From Mangrovibacterium marinum (GTDB taxonomy: Bacteria > Bacteroidota > Bacteroidia > Bacteroidales > Prolixibacteraceae), in assembly GCF_003046625.1 (NCBI RefSeq), contig NZ_QAAD01000015.1, positions 1 to 64,000 on the forward strand: 64,000 bases of DNA, read 5' to 3'. This document shows, in pieces, positions 54,391-63,430 of the stretch (positions are counted from its first letter, which is position 1; the number at the start of each line of letters is the position of its first letter). A program made the translations under genes and the position numbers. The notes under the pieces are model-generated. The model was not told where the DNA came from. It searched no databases and was given only the letters and a program-made list of their open reading frames with translations.

Positions 54391-55755
54391 ATGGCGGAAA
54401 AAAACAAAGGCGGAAGAGCAGAGTTTTCCAGTAAGTTCGGCGTAATTGCGGCAGCAGCAGGTTCGGCTGTTGGCCTTGGAAATATTTGGAAATTTCCATA
54501 CATAACCGGTGTGTATGGAGGGGCTGCCTTTTTGTTCGTCTATTTGGGCTTTATTCTGGCCATTGGATTGCCTGTTATGCTTTCGGAGTTGATTATCGGT
54601 CGTCGGTCGAGGCGGAATGCTTTTGGCGCATTTAAGAAATTAGCTCCAAAGTCAATGTGGCGTTATGTCGGTATAATGGGCGTTGGCGCGGCCTTTATGA
54701 TTTTAGCCTTTTACGGAGTTGTCGCGGGCTGGAGTGTCGAGTATGTGGTGCTTTCGGTTCTGAATGGGTTTAAATCGCAATCGCCCGAGCAGTTGAACGA
54801 GATGTTCGCGCAGTTTATTGCTGCTCCCTTTCGGCCGGTCATCTATCAGCTTGTGTTTATGTTTTTGACGGGTCTGATTGTGATGGTCGGGATTAAAAAC
54901 GGGATCGAGAAGAATGTGAAGATCCTGATGCCGCTGTTGGTTGTAATCATTTTGGTGTTGGATGTGCGGGCGGTTACCTTGCCCGGCGCAGGCGAAGGAT
55001 TGAGATTTTTGTTTCACCCTGATTTCTCGAAGCTGACAGGAGAGGGGATCTTAAGTGCTCTGGGGCATGCTTTCTTTTCGTTAAGCCTCGGGATGGGGAC
55101 CTTAATTACTTACGGTTCGTACATCGATAAGGAGAATAACCTGATTAATACAGCCATTAATGTAACCGTGGCCGACACGATGATCGCGATACTTGCAGGT
55201 GTGGCAATTTTTCCGGCGGTGTTTGCTTTCGGAATCGAGGCGGGCAGTGGCCCGGGCTTGGTGTTCATTACACTTCCAACGGTGTTTGAACAAATGCCCG
55301 GTGGTTACGTCTTTTCAATTTTGTTTTTCGTATTGCTGACGGTGGCTGCGTTGACTTCTTCTATTTCAATTCTCGAGGTGGTGGTCGCTTATTTCCACGA
55401 AGAGTTGAAGCTGAAGCGTAAAATTGCGACGGTTTTTGCAACGGTTATTATTGCCTTACTTGGGGTGATCTGTTCCCTGTCGATGGGCATCTTCGAAGAT
55501 TACACCTTTTTCGATCTTAACTTTTTCGATTTGCTCGACTGGATTTCAGCGAACCTGTTGTTGCCGCTCGGCGGCTTGTTTATTTCCTTATTTGTTGGTT
55601 GGAAGCTTGGTCGTAAGCGCGTTCGCGAGGAAATTGAAAAAGGCGGAAGTATTTCGGCACTTTTCCTCTCCGTGTTTATATTTCTGGTTCGCTTTATTGC
55701 GCCTTTCGCCATTGCGATTGTCTTCCTGAAGGGAATTGGCTTATTGAATATTTAG
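54391..55755 (+). CDS. Sodium-dependent transporter, NSS (LeuT-like) family
   Basis: This 454-aa symporter with 11-12 helices has the Na+/substrate site in KFGVIAAAAGSAVGLGNIWKFPY (helix 1) and a helix 6 region with LGHAFFSLSLGMGTLITYGSYI. NSS proteins bring in amino acids or related amines with Na+. The substrate is uncertain; Trp/Tyr transporters are common in this subgroup. It is a single gene; a helix-hairpin-helix gene follows after ~80 bp. Confidence 0.93.
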   Translation: MAEKNKGGRAEFSSKFGVIAAAAGSAVGLGNIWKFPYITGVYGGAAFLFVYLGFILAIGLPVMLSELIIGRRSRRNAFGAFKKLAPKSMWRYVGIMGVGAAFMILAFYGVVAGWSVEYVVLSVLNGFKSQSPEQLNEMFAQFIAAPFRPVIYQLVFMFLTGLIVMVGIKNGIEKNVKILMPLLVVIILVLDVRAVTLPGAGEGLRFLFHPDFSKLTGEGILSALGHAFFSLSLGMGTLITYGSYIDKENNLINTAINVTVADTMIAILAGVAIFPAVFAFGIEAGSGPGLVFITLPTVFEQMPGGYVFSILFFVLLTVAALTSSISILEVVVAYFHEELKLKRKIATVFATVIIALLGVICSLSMGIFEDYTFFDLNFFDLLDWISANLLLPLGGLFISLFVGWKLGRKRVREEIEKGGSISALFLSVFIFLVRFIAPFAIAIVFLKGIGLLNI

Positions 55756-55837
55756 CGGCTTTGGGGCTCGTGGTGAGCAGCTTTTTGTGCCTTTTATATT
55801 TAGCTTGTTTTTTCGTATTTTATGGCAACTTTTGCTT

Positions 55838-56755
55838 ATGGAATTACGGCGAGCCATAAAAGAATATTTTTCCTTCACACGGGGTGAGCGCCTGGGGATC
55901 ATCGTGTTGATTGTCCTGATCTCGATTGTTGTTGCAGTCAAGCAGATGCTCTTTTGTTTTGAGCAGCCCACGCCGGCAGATCGCGAAAGTTTTGAGCAGT
56001 TTGTTGCCGGGCAGAAGGCCGCGGAACAGCATAATCAGCGGCACAAAGTGACTCTTTTTACTTTCGACCCCAATACAATCGATTCATTGAGTTTAGCTAA
56101 GCTGGATCTTCCATTCTTTGTGAAGCGTAATTTGTTGCGCTATCGTCAGCATGGCGGGCGGTTCTCGAGGCCCCGGGATTTTCGGAAATTGTACGGAATG
56201 AACGATTCGGTGTATGCGGCGATTGAGCCGTACCTGCAAATTACTTCCCCGCAAGTTAAAGTGAGCATTGCTGCCAGTGAGTTGAAAACATCTCCTAAGC
56301 GGCGTGCGCAGGAAAAGCCAAATGAGGAGATCGCTGAAGAACCAGCGCCCCGAGTAGAACGACCGCTAATCGATATCAATAAATCTTCAGCCGACGAATT
56401 GCAGCAACTACGGGGCATTGGCCCTGTATTGTCAGCGCGGATTGTGAAGTTTCGTGATTTGCTGGGCGGCTATGCTTGCGTTGATCAACTGAAAGAGGTA
56501 TATGGCCTGGATCCCGAAGTGGTGGATCGTAATCGCGATTTTTTGGCAGTGGACTCTACCTTGGTGCGAAAGCTGGACTTTAATTTCCTGTCTGTCGATG
56601 AGTTGGCAGCTCACCCATACATTAATTATAAAGAAGCACGACGAATAGTTGATTTCAGAAGTAAAAACGGTTATATTAGCGATAAGAACATCCTTCTTTC
56701 CGATTCAGTTATCGGGCAGGAGCATTTTCGAAAATTAAGTTATTATTTAAAATAG
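55838..56755 (+). CDS. Membrane-anchored helix-hairpin-helix protein (ComEA-like)
   Basis: This 305-aa protein has one membrane helix (LGIIVLIVLISIVVAVKQMLF, ~18-38). A first, imperfect repeat follows (~75-135), then a clear HhH DNA-binding motif INKSSADELQQLRGIGPVLSARIVKFRDLLGGY (~180-215), and a third related repeat near the end (LSVDELAAHPYINYKEARRIVDFRSKNG). ComEA-like proteins bind DNA in uptake, but many Bacteroidota have such proteins of unknown role. The ATG at 55838 begins MELRRAIKEYF and is favoured over an ATG 51 nt upstream. Confidence 0.85.
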   Translation: MELRRAIKEYFSFTRGERLGIIVLIVLISIVVAVKQMLFCFEQPTPADRESFEQFVAGQKAAEQHNQRHKVTLFTFDPNTIDSLSLAKLDLPFFVKRNLLRYRQHGGRFSRPRDFRKLYGMNDSVYAAIEPYLQITSPQVKVSIAASELKTSPKRRAQEKPNEEIAEEPAPRVERPLIDINKSSADELQQLRGIGPVLSARIVKFRDLLGGYACVDQLKEVYGLDPEVVDRNRDFLAVDSTLVRKLDFNFLSVDELAAHPYINYKEARRIVDFRSKNGYISDKNILLSDSVIGQEHFRKLSYYLK

Positions 56756-56952
56756 TATGCATGGAGGAAAAAAAAATTGCGCACAAAGAAAATGGTAGCT
56801 AGGTTCGAAGGACTGGCGGCTTTTTAAGTCGAAAAAATCGAGGAGAGAAATAGCAGCGAGTATAAAATAAAAACGATGTAGATTAAACGAATCACGAAGC
56901 TTGGGTGCTGGTAGTTAAAATTGATTGGATTTTGTAATTTTTTCAAGATAAG

Positions 56953-56983
56953 TTTGATAAGTATTTCAAAATTTCTAAATTTG
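56953..56983 (+). promoter_or_regulatory. Promoter of the rpsU operon
   Basis: TTTG (56953-56956) and TAAATTTG (56976-56983) are exactly 19 bp apart, a perfect match to the Bacteroidota vegetative promoter. The leader of ~30 nt ends at the rpsU ATG. Confidence 0.88.
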
Positions 56984-57020
56984 CGGCTCGAAAAAATAAA
57001 AACATTTAAAATTTTATAAT

Positions 57021-57212
57021 ATGATCGTTATTCCGGTGAAAGAAGGCGAAAATATCGAAAGAGCCCTGAAGAGATTCAAAAGAAAATTCGAAAAGACTGG
57101 TGTCATTAAAGAATTGCGTGAGAGACAAGCTTTTACAAAGCCTTCTGTTGAAAGAAGAGCTGAGGTCAAAAAAGCGATCTACATTGAGCAAATGCAGCGT
57201 CAGGAAGACTAG
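57021..57212 (+). CDS. rpsU: 30S ribosomal protein S21
   Basis: This 63-aa basic protein carries the S21 pattern MIVIPVKEGENIERALKRFKRKFEKTG and the Arg-rich helix. S21 sits near the 3' end of 16S rRNA on the small subunit and has been linked to the weak use of Shine-Dalgarno sites in Bacteroidota. It opens the operon rpsU-xerC-hpf. Confidence 0.96.
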   Translation: MIVIPVKEGENIERALKRFKRKFEKTGVIKELRERQAFTKPSVERRAEVKKAIYIEQMQRQED

Positions 57213-57249
57213 TTTTTACTAGGTTCCTGGTCGCATTAATTTAGCTTAT

Positions 57250-58134
57250 ATGTCCCATCAGGAGTCTTTTCTGAAATATCTGAGATTCGAAAAACGTTGT
57301 TCGGATCATACAGTTGTTGCTTATAAGAAAGACCTCGATCAGTTTGAAGATTATTTATTCAAAACGGTCGGGGATTTTGACGTTTTAGCGGTTGGTAGTA
57401 AGCTGATCCGGAGTTGGGTTGTTTCGTTAATGCAAGAAGGAATGACTGCGAAAACGGTGAATCGGAAAATTACAACGCTGAAGTCATTCTATAAATACCT
57501 GCAACGGCAGGAATTGATTGAACAAACGCCGATGGTCTCGGTCGTTGCTCCTAAGATTCCTAAAAAATTGCCGGTTTTTGTAGATGAAGAAGCTTTGCAT
57601 CGACTGTTGGATAATGGTTATTTTAGAGACGATTTTGAAGGTGTCCGCGACAAGTTAATTGTTAGCTTGTTTTACGGTACCGGGATCAGGCTTTCAGAAT
57701 TAGTCGGCCTGAAGGATTCGGATATTTTTCAACATGAAACTTTGATCAGGGTTTTGGGTAAAAACAAGAAAGAACGCATTGTCCCTTATCCAAAGAGTTT
57801 GAATAACCTGATTGGAGACTATTTAAGTATGAGAAAAGCTGAATTTGGAGATCAAGCCGCTTGCTTATTTGTTACCGCCAAAGGGAAGCCCGTCTACCAT
57901 AAGTTGGTCTATCGGGTTGTGAATAATCATTTAGCGTTAGTTACCCCACTCGAAAAGAAAAGTCCGCATACCTTAAGACATAGCTATGCAACCCACCTGT
58001 TGAATCGTGGCGCCGACCTGAATGCTGTTAAAGAATTGTTGGGGCACAGTAATCTGGCCGCAACGCAGGTTTACACGCACACATCGACAGATAAATTACA
58101 AAGCATTTATAAACAAGCTCACCCCAGGGCTTAA
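57250..58134 (+). CDS. xerC: Tyrosine recombinase XerC
   Basis: This 294-aa site-specific recombinase has an N-terminal SAM-like core-binding domain (~1-95) and a catalytic domain. The active-site residues are Arg in YGTGIRLSELVGL, Lys in VLGKNKKERIVP, His-x-x-Arg in SPHTLRHSYATH, His in ELLGHSNL and Tyr in TQVYTHTS. It acts with a XerD at dif to resolve chromosome dimers. The place between rpsU and hpf is typical of Bacteroidota and speaks for the chromosomal XerC rather than a phage integrase. Confidence 0.94.
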   Translation: MSHQESFLKYLRFEKRCSDHTVVAYKKDLDQFEDYLFKTVGDFDVLAVGSKLIRSWVVSLMQEGMTAKTVNRKITTLKSFYKYLQRQELIEQTPMVSVVAPKIPKKLPVFVDEEALHRLLDNGYFRDDFEGVRDKLIVSLFYGTGIRLSELVGLKDSDIFQHETLIRVLGKNKKERIVPYPKSLNNLIGDYLSMRKAEFGDQAACLFVTAKGKPVYHKLVYRVVNNHLALVTPLEKKSPHTLRHSYATHLLNRGADLNAVKELLGHSNLAATQVYTHTSTDKLQSIYKQAHPRA

Positions 58135-58156
58135 TTAAAAAAGAGGAGGAACAGTT

Positions 58157-58459
58157 ATGAACGTAACAGTAAATGCCATTCATTTTACTGCCGATCAAAA
58201 GTTGGTCGATTTTGCAGTTAAAAAAACAAGTAAGTTGGATACTTTCTTTGATGGTATTATATCAGCCGAAGTTGTATTGAAAGTAGTAAGACCGGAGATT
58301 GCCAATAATAAATTGGCCGAGATAAAAATTTCAATTCCTTCTGCCGATTATTTGTTTGCTAAAAAGCAAGGAGATTCTTTCGAAGAGGCAATCGACTTGT
58401 CACTGGACGCATTGAAAAAGCAGCTCTCGAAATTCAAAGAAAAGCTCAAAGAAAAATAA
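58157..58459 (+). CDS. hpf: Ribosome hibernation-promoting factor (short HPF/RaiA)
   Basis: This 100-aa protein of the RaiA/HPF family binds in the decoding centre of the 30S subunit and idles ribosomes under stress. The start MNVTVNAIHFTADQKLVDFAVKKTSKL and the acidic helix DSFEEAIDLSLDALKKQLSKFKEKLKEK fit the short form without the C-terminal dimerisation domain. A purine-rich AAAGAGGAGG tract about 10 bp before the ATG looks like a strong ribosome binding site. It is 22 bp after xerC. Confidence 0.94.
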   Translation: MNVTVNAIHFTADQKLVDFAVKKTSKLDTFFDGIISAEVVLKVVRPEIANNKLAEIKISIPSADYLFAKKQGDSFEEAIDLSLDALKKQLSKFKEKLKEK

Positions 58460-58480
58460 TTCAAAAAAAAGCACTTGAAC

Positions 58481-58512
58481 TTGTGCTGTGATTAAAAATA
58501 TTTATACATTTG
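58481..58512 (+). promoter_or_regulatory. Promoter of the tRNA-tuf operon
   Basis: TTG (58481-58483) and TACATTTG (58505-58512) are 21 bp apart, a good vegetative promoter. It begins ~108 bp before the first tRNA. Confidence 0.7.
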
Positions 58513-58619
58513 CAAACCCTTTTCGGAGAACCTGTGTGTTGACGTTAAAAGGATAAGAGAAATTAAACTGCTTAACAGTTTGGCGACATGTTCACCGGAA
58601 AAGGTTAAGCAAATGTTAC

Positions 58620-58693
58620 GCCGGATTAGCTCAGTTGGCCAGAGCACGTGATTTGTAATCTCGGGGTCCACAGTTCGAATCTGTGATCCGGCT
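58620..58693 (+). tRNA. tRNA-Thr (anticodon UGU)
   Basis: The acceptor GCCGGAT pairs perfectly with ATCCGGC. The D, anticodon and T arms are normal, apart from one T-T mismatch in the anticodon stem. The loop TTTGTAA gives anticodon UGU. CCA is not encoded. It is first of a four-tRNA cluster before tuf. Confidence 0.95.
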
Positions 58694-58737
58694 CAAAAGA
58701 AAAAGAAACGTTCTTTATAGTATTGAAAGAAATTGAT

Positions 58738-58823
58738 GGGGAGATACCAAAGTGGCCAACTGGGGCGGACTGTAACTCCGCTGACTTTCGTCTTCGTAGG
58801 TTCGAATCCTGCTCTCCCCACCA
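58738..58823 (+). tRNA. tRNA-Tyr (anticodon GUA)
   Basis: The acceptor GGGGAGA pairs with TCTCCCC. A long class II variable arm is present, and the loop CTGTAAC gives GUA. The CCA end is encoded at 58821-58823. Confidence 0.95.
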
Positions 58824-58901
58824 CTGTTGAAATTTCAAATCTCAAAGCTCAAATTCCAAATTTGTCTTTTGAACTTTGTGTTCTGGATTTTTAACTGATT
58901 A

Positions 58902-58974
58902 GCGGGAGTAGCTCAGCTGATAGAGCATTAGCCTTCCAAGCTAAGGGTCGCGGGTTTGATCCCCGTCTCCCGCT
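58902..58974 (+). tRNA. tRNA-Gly (anticodon UCC)
   Basis: The acceptor GCGGGAG pairs with CTCCCGC. The stem TTAGC/GCTAA surrounds the loop CTTCCAA, giving UCC. CCA is not encoded. Confidence 0.95.
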
Positions 58975-58991
58975 CAAATTTGGACTAAGTT

Positions 58992-59063
<72 letters not shown>

Positions 59064-59103
59064 CTGATTGAAATTAAAATAAAATTTAAAATTCTTATTT
59101 GTT

Positions 59104-60291
59104 ATGGCTAAAGAACATTTTAATAGGGATAAGGACCATGTGAACATTGGTACTATTGGTCACGTTGACCACGGTAAAACTACCCTGACAGCTGCTATTA
59201 CAACTGTATTGGCAAAAAAAGGTCTTTCAGAAGTAAAATCTTTCGATTCTATCGACAGTGCTCCGGAAGAAAAAGAGCGTGGTATTACAATTAATACAGC
59301 TCACGTTGAGTACCAAACAGCAACTCGTCACTATGCACACGTTGACTGTCCGGGTCACGCCGACTACGTGAAAAACATGGTAACTGGTGCTGCTCAAATG
59401 GACGGTGCTATCCTTGTTTGTGCTGCTACTGACGGTCCTATGCCTCAGACTCGTGAACACATCCTGCTTTGTCGTCAGGTAAACGTACCTAAAATCGTTG
59501 TTTTCTTGAACAAAGTTGACATGGTTGAAGACGAAGAATTGTTGGAATTGGTTGAAATGGAAGTTCGTGAATTGCTTTCTTTCTACGATTTCGACGGCGA
59601 TAACACTCCTGTAATTCAAGGTTCTGCATTAGGTGCATTGAACGGCGAAGCTCAGTGGGAAGATAAAGTAATGGAATTGATGGAAGCTTGTGATACTTGG
59701 ATTCCACTGCCTCCACGTGATGTTGAAAAACCATTCTTGATGCCTGTTGAAGACGTATTCTCAATCACTGGTCGTGGTACTGTTGCTACTGGTCGTATCG
59801 AAACTGGTATCATCCACACAGGTGACGAAATGCAAATCATCGGTTTGGGTGCTGAAGGTCGTAAGACTGTATGTACTGGTGTTGAGATGTTCCGTAAGAT
59901 TTTGGACGAAGGTCAAGCTGGTGACAACGTAGGTTTGTTGTTGCGTGGTATCGACAAAAAAGAAATCAAACGTGGTATGATTCTGGCGAAACCTGGTTCA
60001 ATCACTCCTCACACCAAATTCAAAGCTGAGGTTTACGTATTGAAAAAAGAAGAAGGTGGACGTCACACGCCATTCCACAACAAATACCGTCCTCAATTCT
60101 ACCTGCGTACTTTGGACGTAACTGGTGAAATTTCACTGGAAGAAGGACGCGAAATGGTAATGCCTGGTGACAACGTAACTATCAACGTTGAGTTGATCTA
60201 CCCGGTAGCATTGAACGTAGGTCTTCGTTTCGCAATCCGCGAAGGTGGACGTACTGTAGGTGCCGGTCAGGTAACTGAAATCACTGCCTAA
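59104..60291 (+). CDS. tuf: Elongation factor Tu
   Basis: This 395-aa GTPase brings aminoacyl-tRNA to the ribosome. The P-loop [10 protein letters not shown], switch [25 protein letters not shown] and NKVDM are all intact, and domains 2 and 3 have the usual [24 protein letters not shown] and [10 protein letters not shown]. Codon use is extremely biased, as expected for the most abundant protein. It is embedded between tRNA genes and secE, the common bacterial arrangement. Confidence 0.98.
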   Translation: MAKEHFNRDKDHVNIGTIGHVDHGKTTLTAAITTVLAKKGLSEVKSFDSIDSAPEEKERGITINTAHVEYQTATRHYAHVDCPGHADYVKNMVTGAAQMDGAILVCAATDGPMPQTREHILLCRQVNVPKIVVFLNKVDMVEDEELLELVEMEVRELLSFYDFDGDNTPVIQGSALGALNGEAQWEDKVMELMEACDTWIPLPPRDVEKPFLMPVEDVFSITGRGTVATGRIETGIIHTGDEMQIIGLGAEGRKTVCTGVEMFRKILDEGQAGDNVGLLLRGIDKKEIKRGMILAKPGSITPHTKFKAEVYVLKKEEGGRHTPFHNKYRPQFYLRTLDVTGEISLEEGREMVMPGDNVTINVELIYPVALNVGLRFAIREGGRTVGAGQVTEITA

Positions 60292-60314
60292 TTTTTAGGT
60301 TGTAAAAATAAATA

Positions 60315-60352
60315 AAGAGAAGTCCCGGATCTTCGGATTCGGGACTCTTTTC
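60315..60352 (+). terminator. Terminator of tuf
   Basis: AGTCCCG (60321-60327) pairs with CGGGACT (60340-60346) around a TTCG-containing loop and is followed by CTTTT. It probably reduces read-through from tuf into secE. Confidence 0.8.
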
Positions 60353-60415
60353 GGATGAAACTCGACGGGAGTTTTTTGTGTTCTAAAAGTAGGTTCGACT
60401 CTTACTCATCCGCCA
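60352..60415 (+). pseudogene. tRNA-like remnant between tuf and secE
   Basis: A perfect 7-bp acceptor (CGGATGA 60352-60358 with TCATCCG 60406-60412), a short D arm (CTC/GAG), a T arm with TTCGACT loop (60389-60405) and a CCA triplet (60413-60415) are present. The middle is too short: only 17 nt between the D and T arms instead of ~23, with a TTTT/AAAA stem and no variable loop. In many Bacteroidota a tRNA-Trp stands here. No CCA anticodon is found, so this is probably a decayed tRNA or an unusual tRNA-like structure. Confidence 0.45.
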
Positions 60416-60436
60416 CAACTGATAAAAAAAGTTAGA

Positions 60437-60628
60437 ATGAAACTTAAACTATATTTCGAAGAGGCTTATAACGAGCTTGTGCATAAGGTTAGTTGGCCTA
60501 CTTGGAAAGAGTTGCAGAACAGTGCTTTTATTGTAATGGTTGCTTCCTTTATTATAGCACTTATAGTTTTCGTAATGGATATCTCTTTTGAGAACATTAT
60601 GAACTTAGTGTACAGTTTATTTTATTAA
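60437..60628 (+). CDS. secE: Preprotein translocase subunit SecE
   Basis: This 63-aa protein has one membrane helix (NSAFIVMVASFIIALIVFVMD, ~28-48) after a conserved cytoplasmic amphipathic segment with ELVHKVSWPTWKEL. SecE clamps SecY in the translocon. It is followed after 18 bp by nusG, the universal order. Confidence 0.96.
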   Translation: MKLKLYFEEAYNELVHKVSWPTWKELQNSAFIVMVASFIIALIVFVMDISFENIMNLVYSLFY

Positions 60629-60646
60629 AACGATTGGAGATTCAGA

Positions 60647-61195
60647 ATGAGCGAAAACGTCAAAAAATGGTATGTTCTTAGAACCGTCGGAGGTAAAGAG
60701 AAGAAGGTTAAAGAGTATATCGAAAGCGAAATAGCAAATGCTGGACTTCAAGAGTATGTTTCACAGGTACTCATTCCAACAGAAAAGGTTTATCAAATTC
60801 GTAACGGAAAAAAGATTGCTAAAGAGCGAAATTTCTTCCCCGGTTACATTTTGATTGAAGCTGCTCTTGTTGGTGAGATTCCGCACATGTTGAAAAATAT
60901 TACCAACGTGATCGGTTTCTTAGGTGACACCAAAGGAGGAGATCCTGTGCCGATGCGTATGTCTGAGGTGAACCGTATTTTAGGACGGGTAGACCAGATG
61001 GCAGAAGCCGACGCCGAGGTGAACATACCTTATGTTGTTGGAGAGACGGTGAAAGTTACTGACGGTCCTTTTAACGGATTTAACGGTATCATTGAGGAAA
61101 TCAATGAAGAGAAGAAGAAGTTGAAGGTGATGGTCAAAATTTTTGGACGAAAAACGCCTTTGGAACTTAGCTTTATGCAAGTCGAGAAGGAGTAG
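60647..61195 (+). CDS. nusG: Transcription termination/antitermination factor NusG
   Basis: This 182-aa protein has an NGN domain (WYVLRTVGGKEKKVKEYIESE to ~115, including FFPGYILIEA) and a C-terminal KOW domain (VGETVKVTDGPFNGFNGIIEE). It binds RNA polymerase and links to Rho or the ribosome. The gene is in the usual secE-nusG-rplK order, with 21 bp to rplK. Confidence 0.97.
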   Translation: MSENVKKWYVLRTVGGKEKKVKEYIESEIANAGLQEYVSQVLIPTEKVYQIRNGKKIAKERNFFPGYILIEAALVGEIPHMLKNITNVIGFLGDTKGGDPVPMRMSEVNRILGRVDQMAEADAEVNIPYVVGETVKVTDGPFNGFNGIIEEINEEKKKLKVMVKIFGRKTPLELSFMQVEKE

Positions 61196-61216
61196 TTAAA
61201 TTTATTATTTATTATT

Positions 61217-61660
61217 ATGGCTAAAGAAGTTGCTGGATTAATTAAATTACAAATTAAGGGGGGTGCAGCTAACCCTTCACCTCCAGTCGGACCAGCATTG
61301 GGTGCCAAAGGGGTAAATATCATGCAATTTTGCAAGCAGTTTAACGGCCGTACTCAAGAGTTGGCTGGGAAAGTGCTCCCCGTTATCATTACTGTATACG
61401 CAGACAAATCGTTTGATTTTGTAATTAAACAACCCCCAGTTGCCGTTCAATTGTTAGAAACAGCAAAATTGAAATCAGGCTCAGCTGAACCTCACGCTAA
61501 AAAAGTAGCGAAAGTAAGCTGGGATCAGGTAAAACAAATTGCTGAATCTAAAATGGCCGACTTAAACTGTTTTACAGTTGAGTCAGCAATGAAAATGGTT
61601 GCTGGTACTGCCAGAAGTATGGGTATTACTGTTGAAGGTGAATTCCCAGCTAATAACTAA
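61217..61660 (+). CDS. rplK: 50S ribosomal protein L11
   Basis: This 147-aa protein of the GTPase-associated centre has the N-terminal Pro-rich segment [26 protein letters not shown] and a C-terminal rRNA-binding domain ending [10 protein letters not shown]. It is intact and 14 bp from rplA. Confidence 0.98.
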   Translation: MAKEVAGLIKLQIKGGAANPSPPVGPALGAKGVNIMQFCKQFNGRTQELAGKVLPVIITVYADKSFDFVIKQPPVAVQLLETAKLKSGSAEPHAKKVAKVSWDQVKQIAESKMADLNCFTVESAMKMVAGTARSMGITVEGEFPANN

Positions 61661-61674
61661 TTAAAATTTTTAAA

Positions 61675-62367
61675 ATGGGCAGAATTACAAAAAATAAAAA
61701 GCTAGCTCTGGAGAAACTTGAAGAAGGTAAAGTCTATACTCTGGCCGAAGCTTCTGAATTAGTGAAGGAAATCACTTTCACCAAATTCGATGCTTCAGTA
61801 GATATTGATGTTCGCCTTGGAGTTGACCCCAGAAAAGCGAATCAAATGGTTAGAGGCGTTGTGTCATTACCCCATGGTACAGGGAAAGAAGTTCGTGTTT
61901 TGGCGCTGGTAACACCAGATAAAGAAGCTGAAGCAAAAGAAGCCGGTGCTGATTTCGTAGGTCTGGATGATATGATCGACAAAATCAAAGGCGGTTGGAC
62001 AGATTTCGATGTTGTGATTACACAACCACCTGTAATGGGTAAAATTGGCCCGCTGGGACGTGTACTTGGTCCGAGAGGCTTGATGCCAAACCCCAAAAGC
62101 GGTACCGTGACTATGGAGGTTGGTAAAGCTATCAAAGAAGTAAAGCAAGGAAAGATTGATTTCAAAGTTGACAAATTCGGAATCGTTCATACTTCAATCG
62201 GTAAAGTGTCTTTCGACGCGAAAAAAATTGAAGACAATGCACGCGAATTCATGAATACAATCAACAAACTGAAACCGACTGCTGCTAAAGGTACTTATGT
62301 GAAGAGCATTTACATTTCAAGTACCATGAGTCCAGGAATTCAAGTTGAACCAAAGTCAGTTGACTAG
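61675..62367 (+). CDS. rplA: 50S ribosomal protein L1
   Basis: This 230-aa protein of the L1 stalk has domain I/II patterns [24 protein letters not shown] and [22 protein letters not shown]. In many bacteria L1 represses its own operon by binding the mRNA leader. No clear mimic of the rRNA site was identified here. Confidence 0.98.
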   Translation: MGRITKNKKLALEKLEEGKVYTLAEASELVKEITFTKFDASVDIDVRLGVDPRKANQMVRGVVSLPHGTGKEVRVLALVTPDKEAEAKEAGADFVGLDDMIDKIKGGWTDFDVVITQPPVMGKIGPLGRVLGPRGLMPNPKSGTVTMEVGKAIKEVKQGKIDFKVDKFGIVHTSIGKVSFDAKKIEDNAREFMNTINKLKPTAAKGTYVKSIYISSTMSPGIQVEPKSVD

Positions 62368-62382
62368 TAAAGAATTGTTGAA

Positions 62383-62907
62383 ATGAAAAAATCAGAAAAG
62401 TTAGAGATCATCGATAGTCTAACGCAAGAGATCAATTCTTACAGCCACTTTTACCTTGCTGACGTTGCCGACTTGAATGCAGAAGACTCTAGTAGTCTTC
62501 GTCGTCAGTGTTTCAGCAAAGACATCAAACTGGTTGTTGTTAAGAATACACTCTTGCGTAAAGCTCTGGAAAATTCTGAAAAGAATGCAGAGGAACTTTA
62601 CGAAGTACTTAAAGGCAATACATCGATCATGTTTTGTGAGGTTGGTAACGAACCGGCAAAATTGATTAAAGCTTTCAGCAAAGACAATAAAAAGAAAAAG
62701 CCTTTATTGAAGGCTGCCTATGTTGAAGAATCAATTTATGTTGGCGCAGACCAATTAGATGCATTGACCGCTATCAAGTCTAAGGACGAATTACTTGGCG
62801 ATATTGTTGCCCTGTTGCAATCACCAATCAAAACCGTATTGGGTCAGTTGCAATCAAGCGGAAACACCATCCACGGTATCCTTCAGACATTATCAGAAAA
62901 AGAATAA
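62383..62907 (+). CDS. rplJ: 50S ribosomal protein L10
   Basis: This 174-aa protein forms the base of the L7/L12 stalk. The N-terminal rRNA-binding part contains YLADVADLNAEDSSSLRRQC and VVVKNTLLRKAL, and the C-terminal helix that carries L7/L12 dimers ends the protein. It is 15 bp after rplA. Confidence 0.96.
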   Translation: MKKSEKLEIIDSLTQEINSYSHFYLADVADLNAEDSSSLRRQCFSKDIKLVVVKNTLLRKALENSEKNAEELYEVLKGNTSIMFCEVGNEPAKLIKAFSKDNKKKKPLLKAAYVEESIYVGADQLDALTAIKSKDELLGDIVALLQSPIKTVLGQLQSSGNTIHGILQTLSEKE

Positions 62908-62945
62908 TTTTAGTTACAATTTATCGCATAAAAATTTAAGAAGAA

Positions 62946-63323
62946 ATGGCAGATTTAAAAGTGCTTGCAGAAGAGTTGGTAAACTTGACTGTAAAAGAAG
63001 TTAATGAATTAGCTGACATTTTAAAATCAGAATATGGTATTGAACCTGCTGCAGCTGCTGTAGCTGTAGCTGCTGGTCCAGCTGCTGGTGGCGAAGCTGC
63101 TGCTGCTGAACAAACAGAATTCGACGTTATTTTGAAAGCAGCTGGTGGTTCAAAATTGGCTGTAGTTAAATTGGTTAAAGAATTAACTGGTTTAGGTCTT
63201 AAAGAAGCAAAAGAAGTAGTTGACGGTGCGCCTAAAGCTATCAAAGAAAAAGTTTCAAAAGACGAAGCAGAAGCTCTTAAAGCTCAATTGACAGAAGCTG
63301 GAGCCGAAGTTGAACTTAAATAA
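62946..63323 (+). CDS. rplL: 50S ribosomal protein L7/L12
   Basis: This 125-aa stalk protein has an N-terminal dimerisation helix pair, an Ala/Gly-rich hinge ([20 protein letters not shown]) and the C-terminal factor-binding domain [40 protein letters not shown]. Codon use is strongly biased. Two hairpins separate it from rpoB. Confidence 0.98.
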   Translation: MADLKVLAEELVNLTVKEVNELADILKSEYGIEPAAAAVAVAAGPAAGGEAAAAEQTEFDVILKAAGGSKLAVVKLVKELTGLGLKEAKEVVDGAPKAIKEKVSKDEAEALKAQLTEAGAEVELK

Positions 63324-63332
63324 GAGACTAAG

Positions 63333-63390
63333 GACCATAAATGGTCTTGATGGTTTAGAGTCCCACGCCTTGTGGGATTCTAAGCCTTTT
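63333..63390 (+). promoter_or_regulatory. Double hairpin between rplL and rpoB (attenuator-like)
   Basis: GACCAT-AA-ATGGTC (63333-63346) is followed by AGAGTCCCAC-GCCTT-GTGGGATTCT (63357-63381) and then AAGCCTTTTT. The second hairpin with its T run is a partial terminator, probably setting the ratio of ribosomal protein to RNA polymerase transcripts. Confidence 0.7.
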
Positions 63391-63430
63391 TGCATATTTA
63401 GATTTTAAGTTCACTTAATTTAGTTGATAC

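Noticed and set aside
58626-58838. Minus-strand frame of 70 codons across the Thr and Tyr tRNAs
   Set aside because: It lies opposite two tRNA genes and is the same tRNA-antisense artefact.
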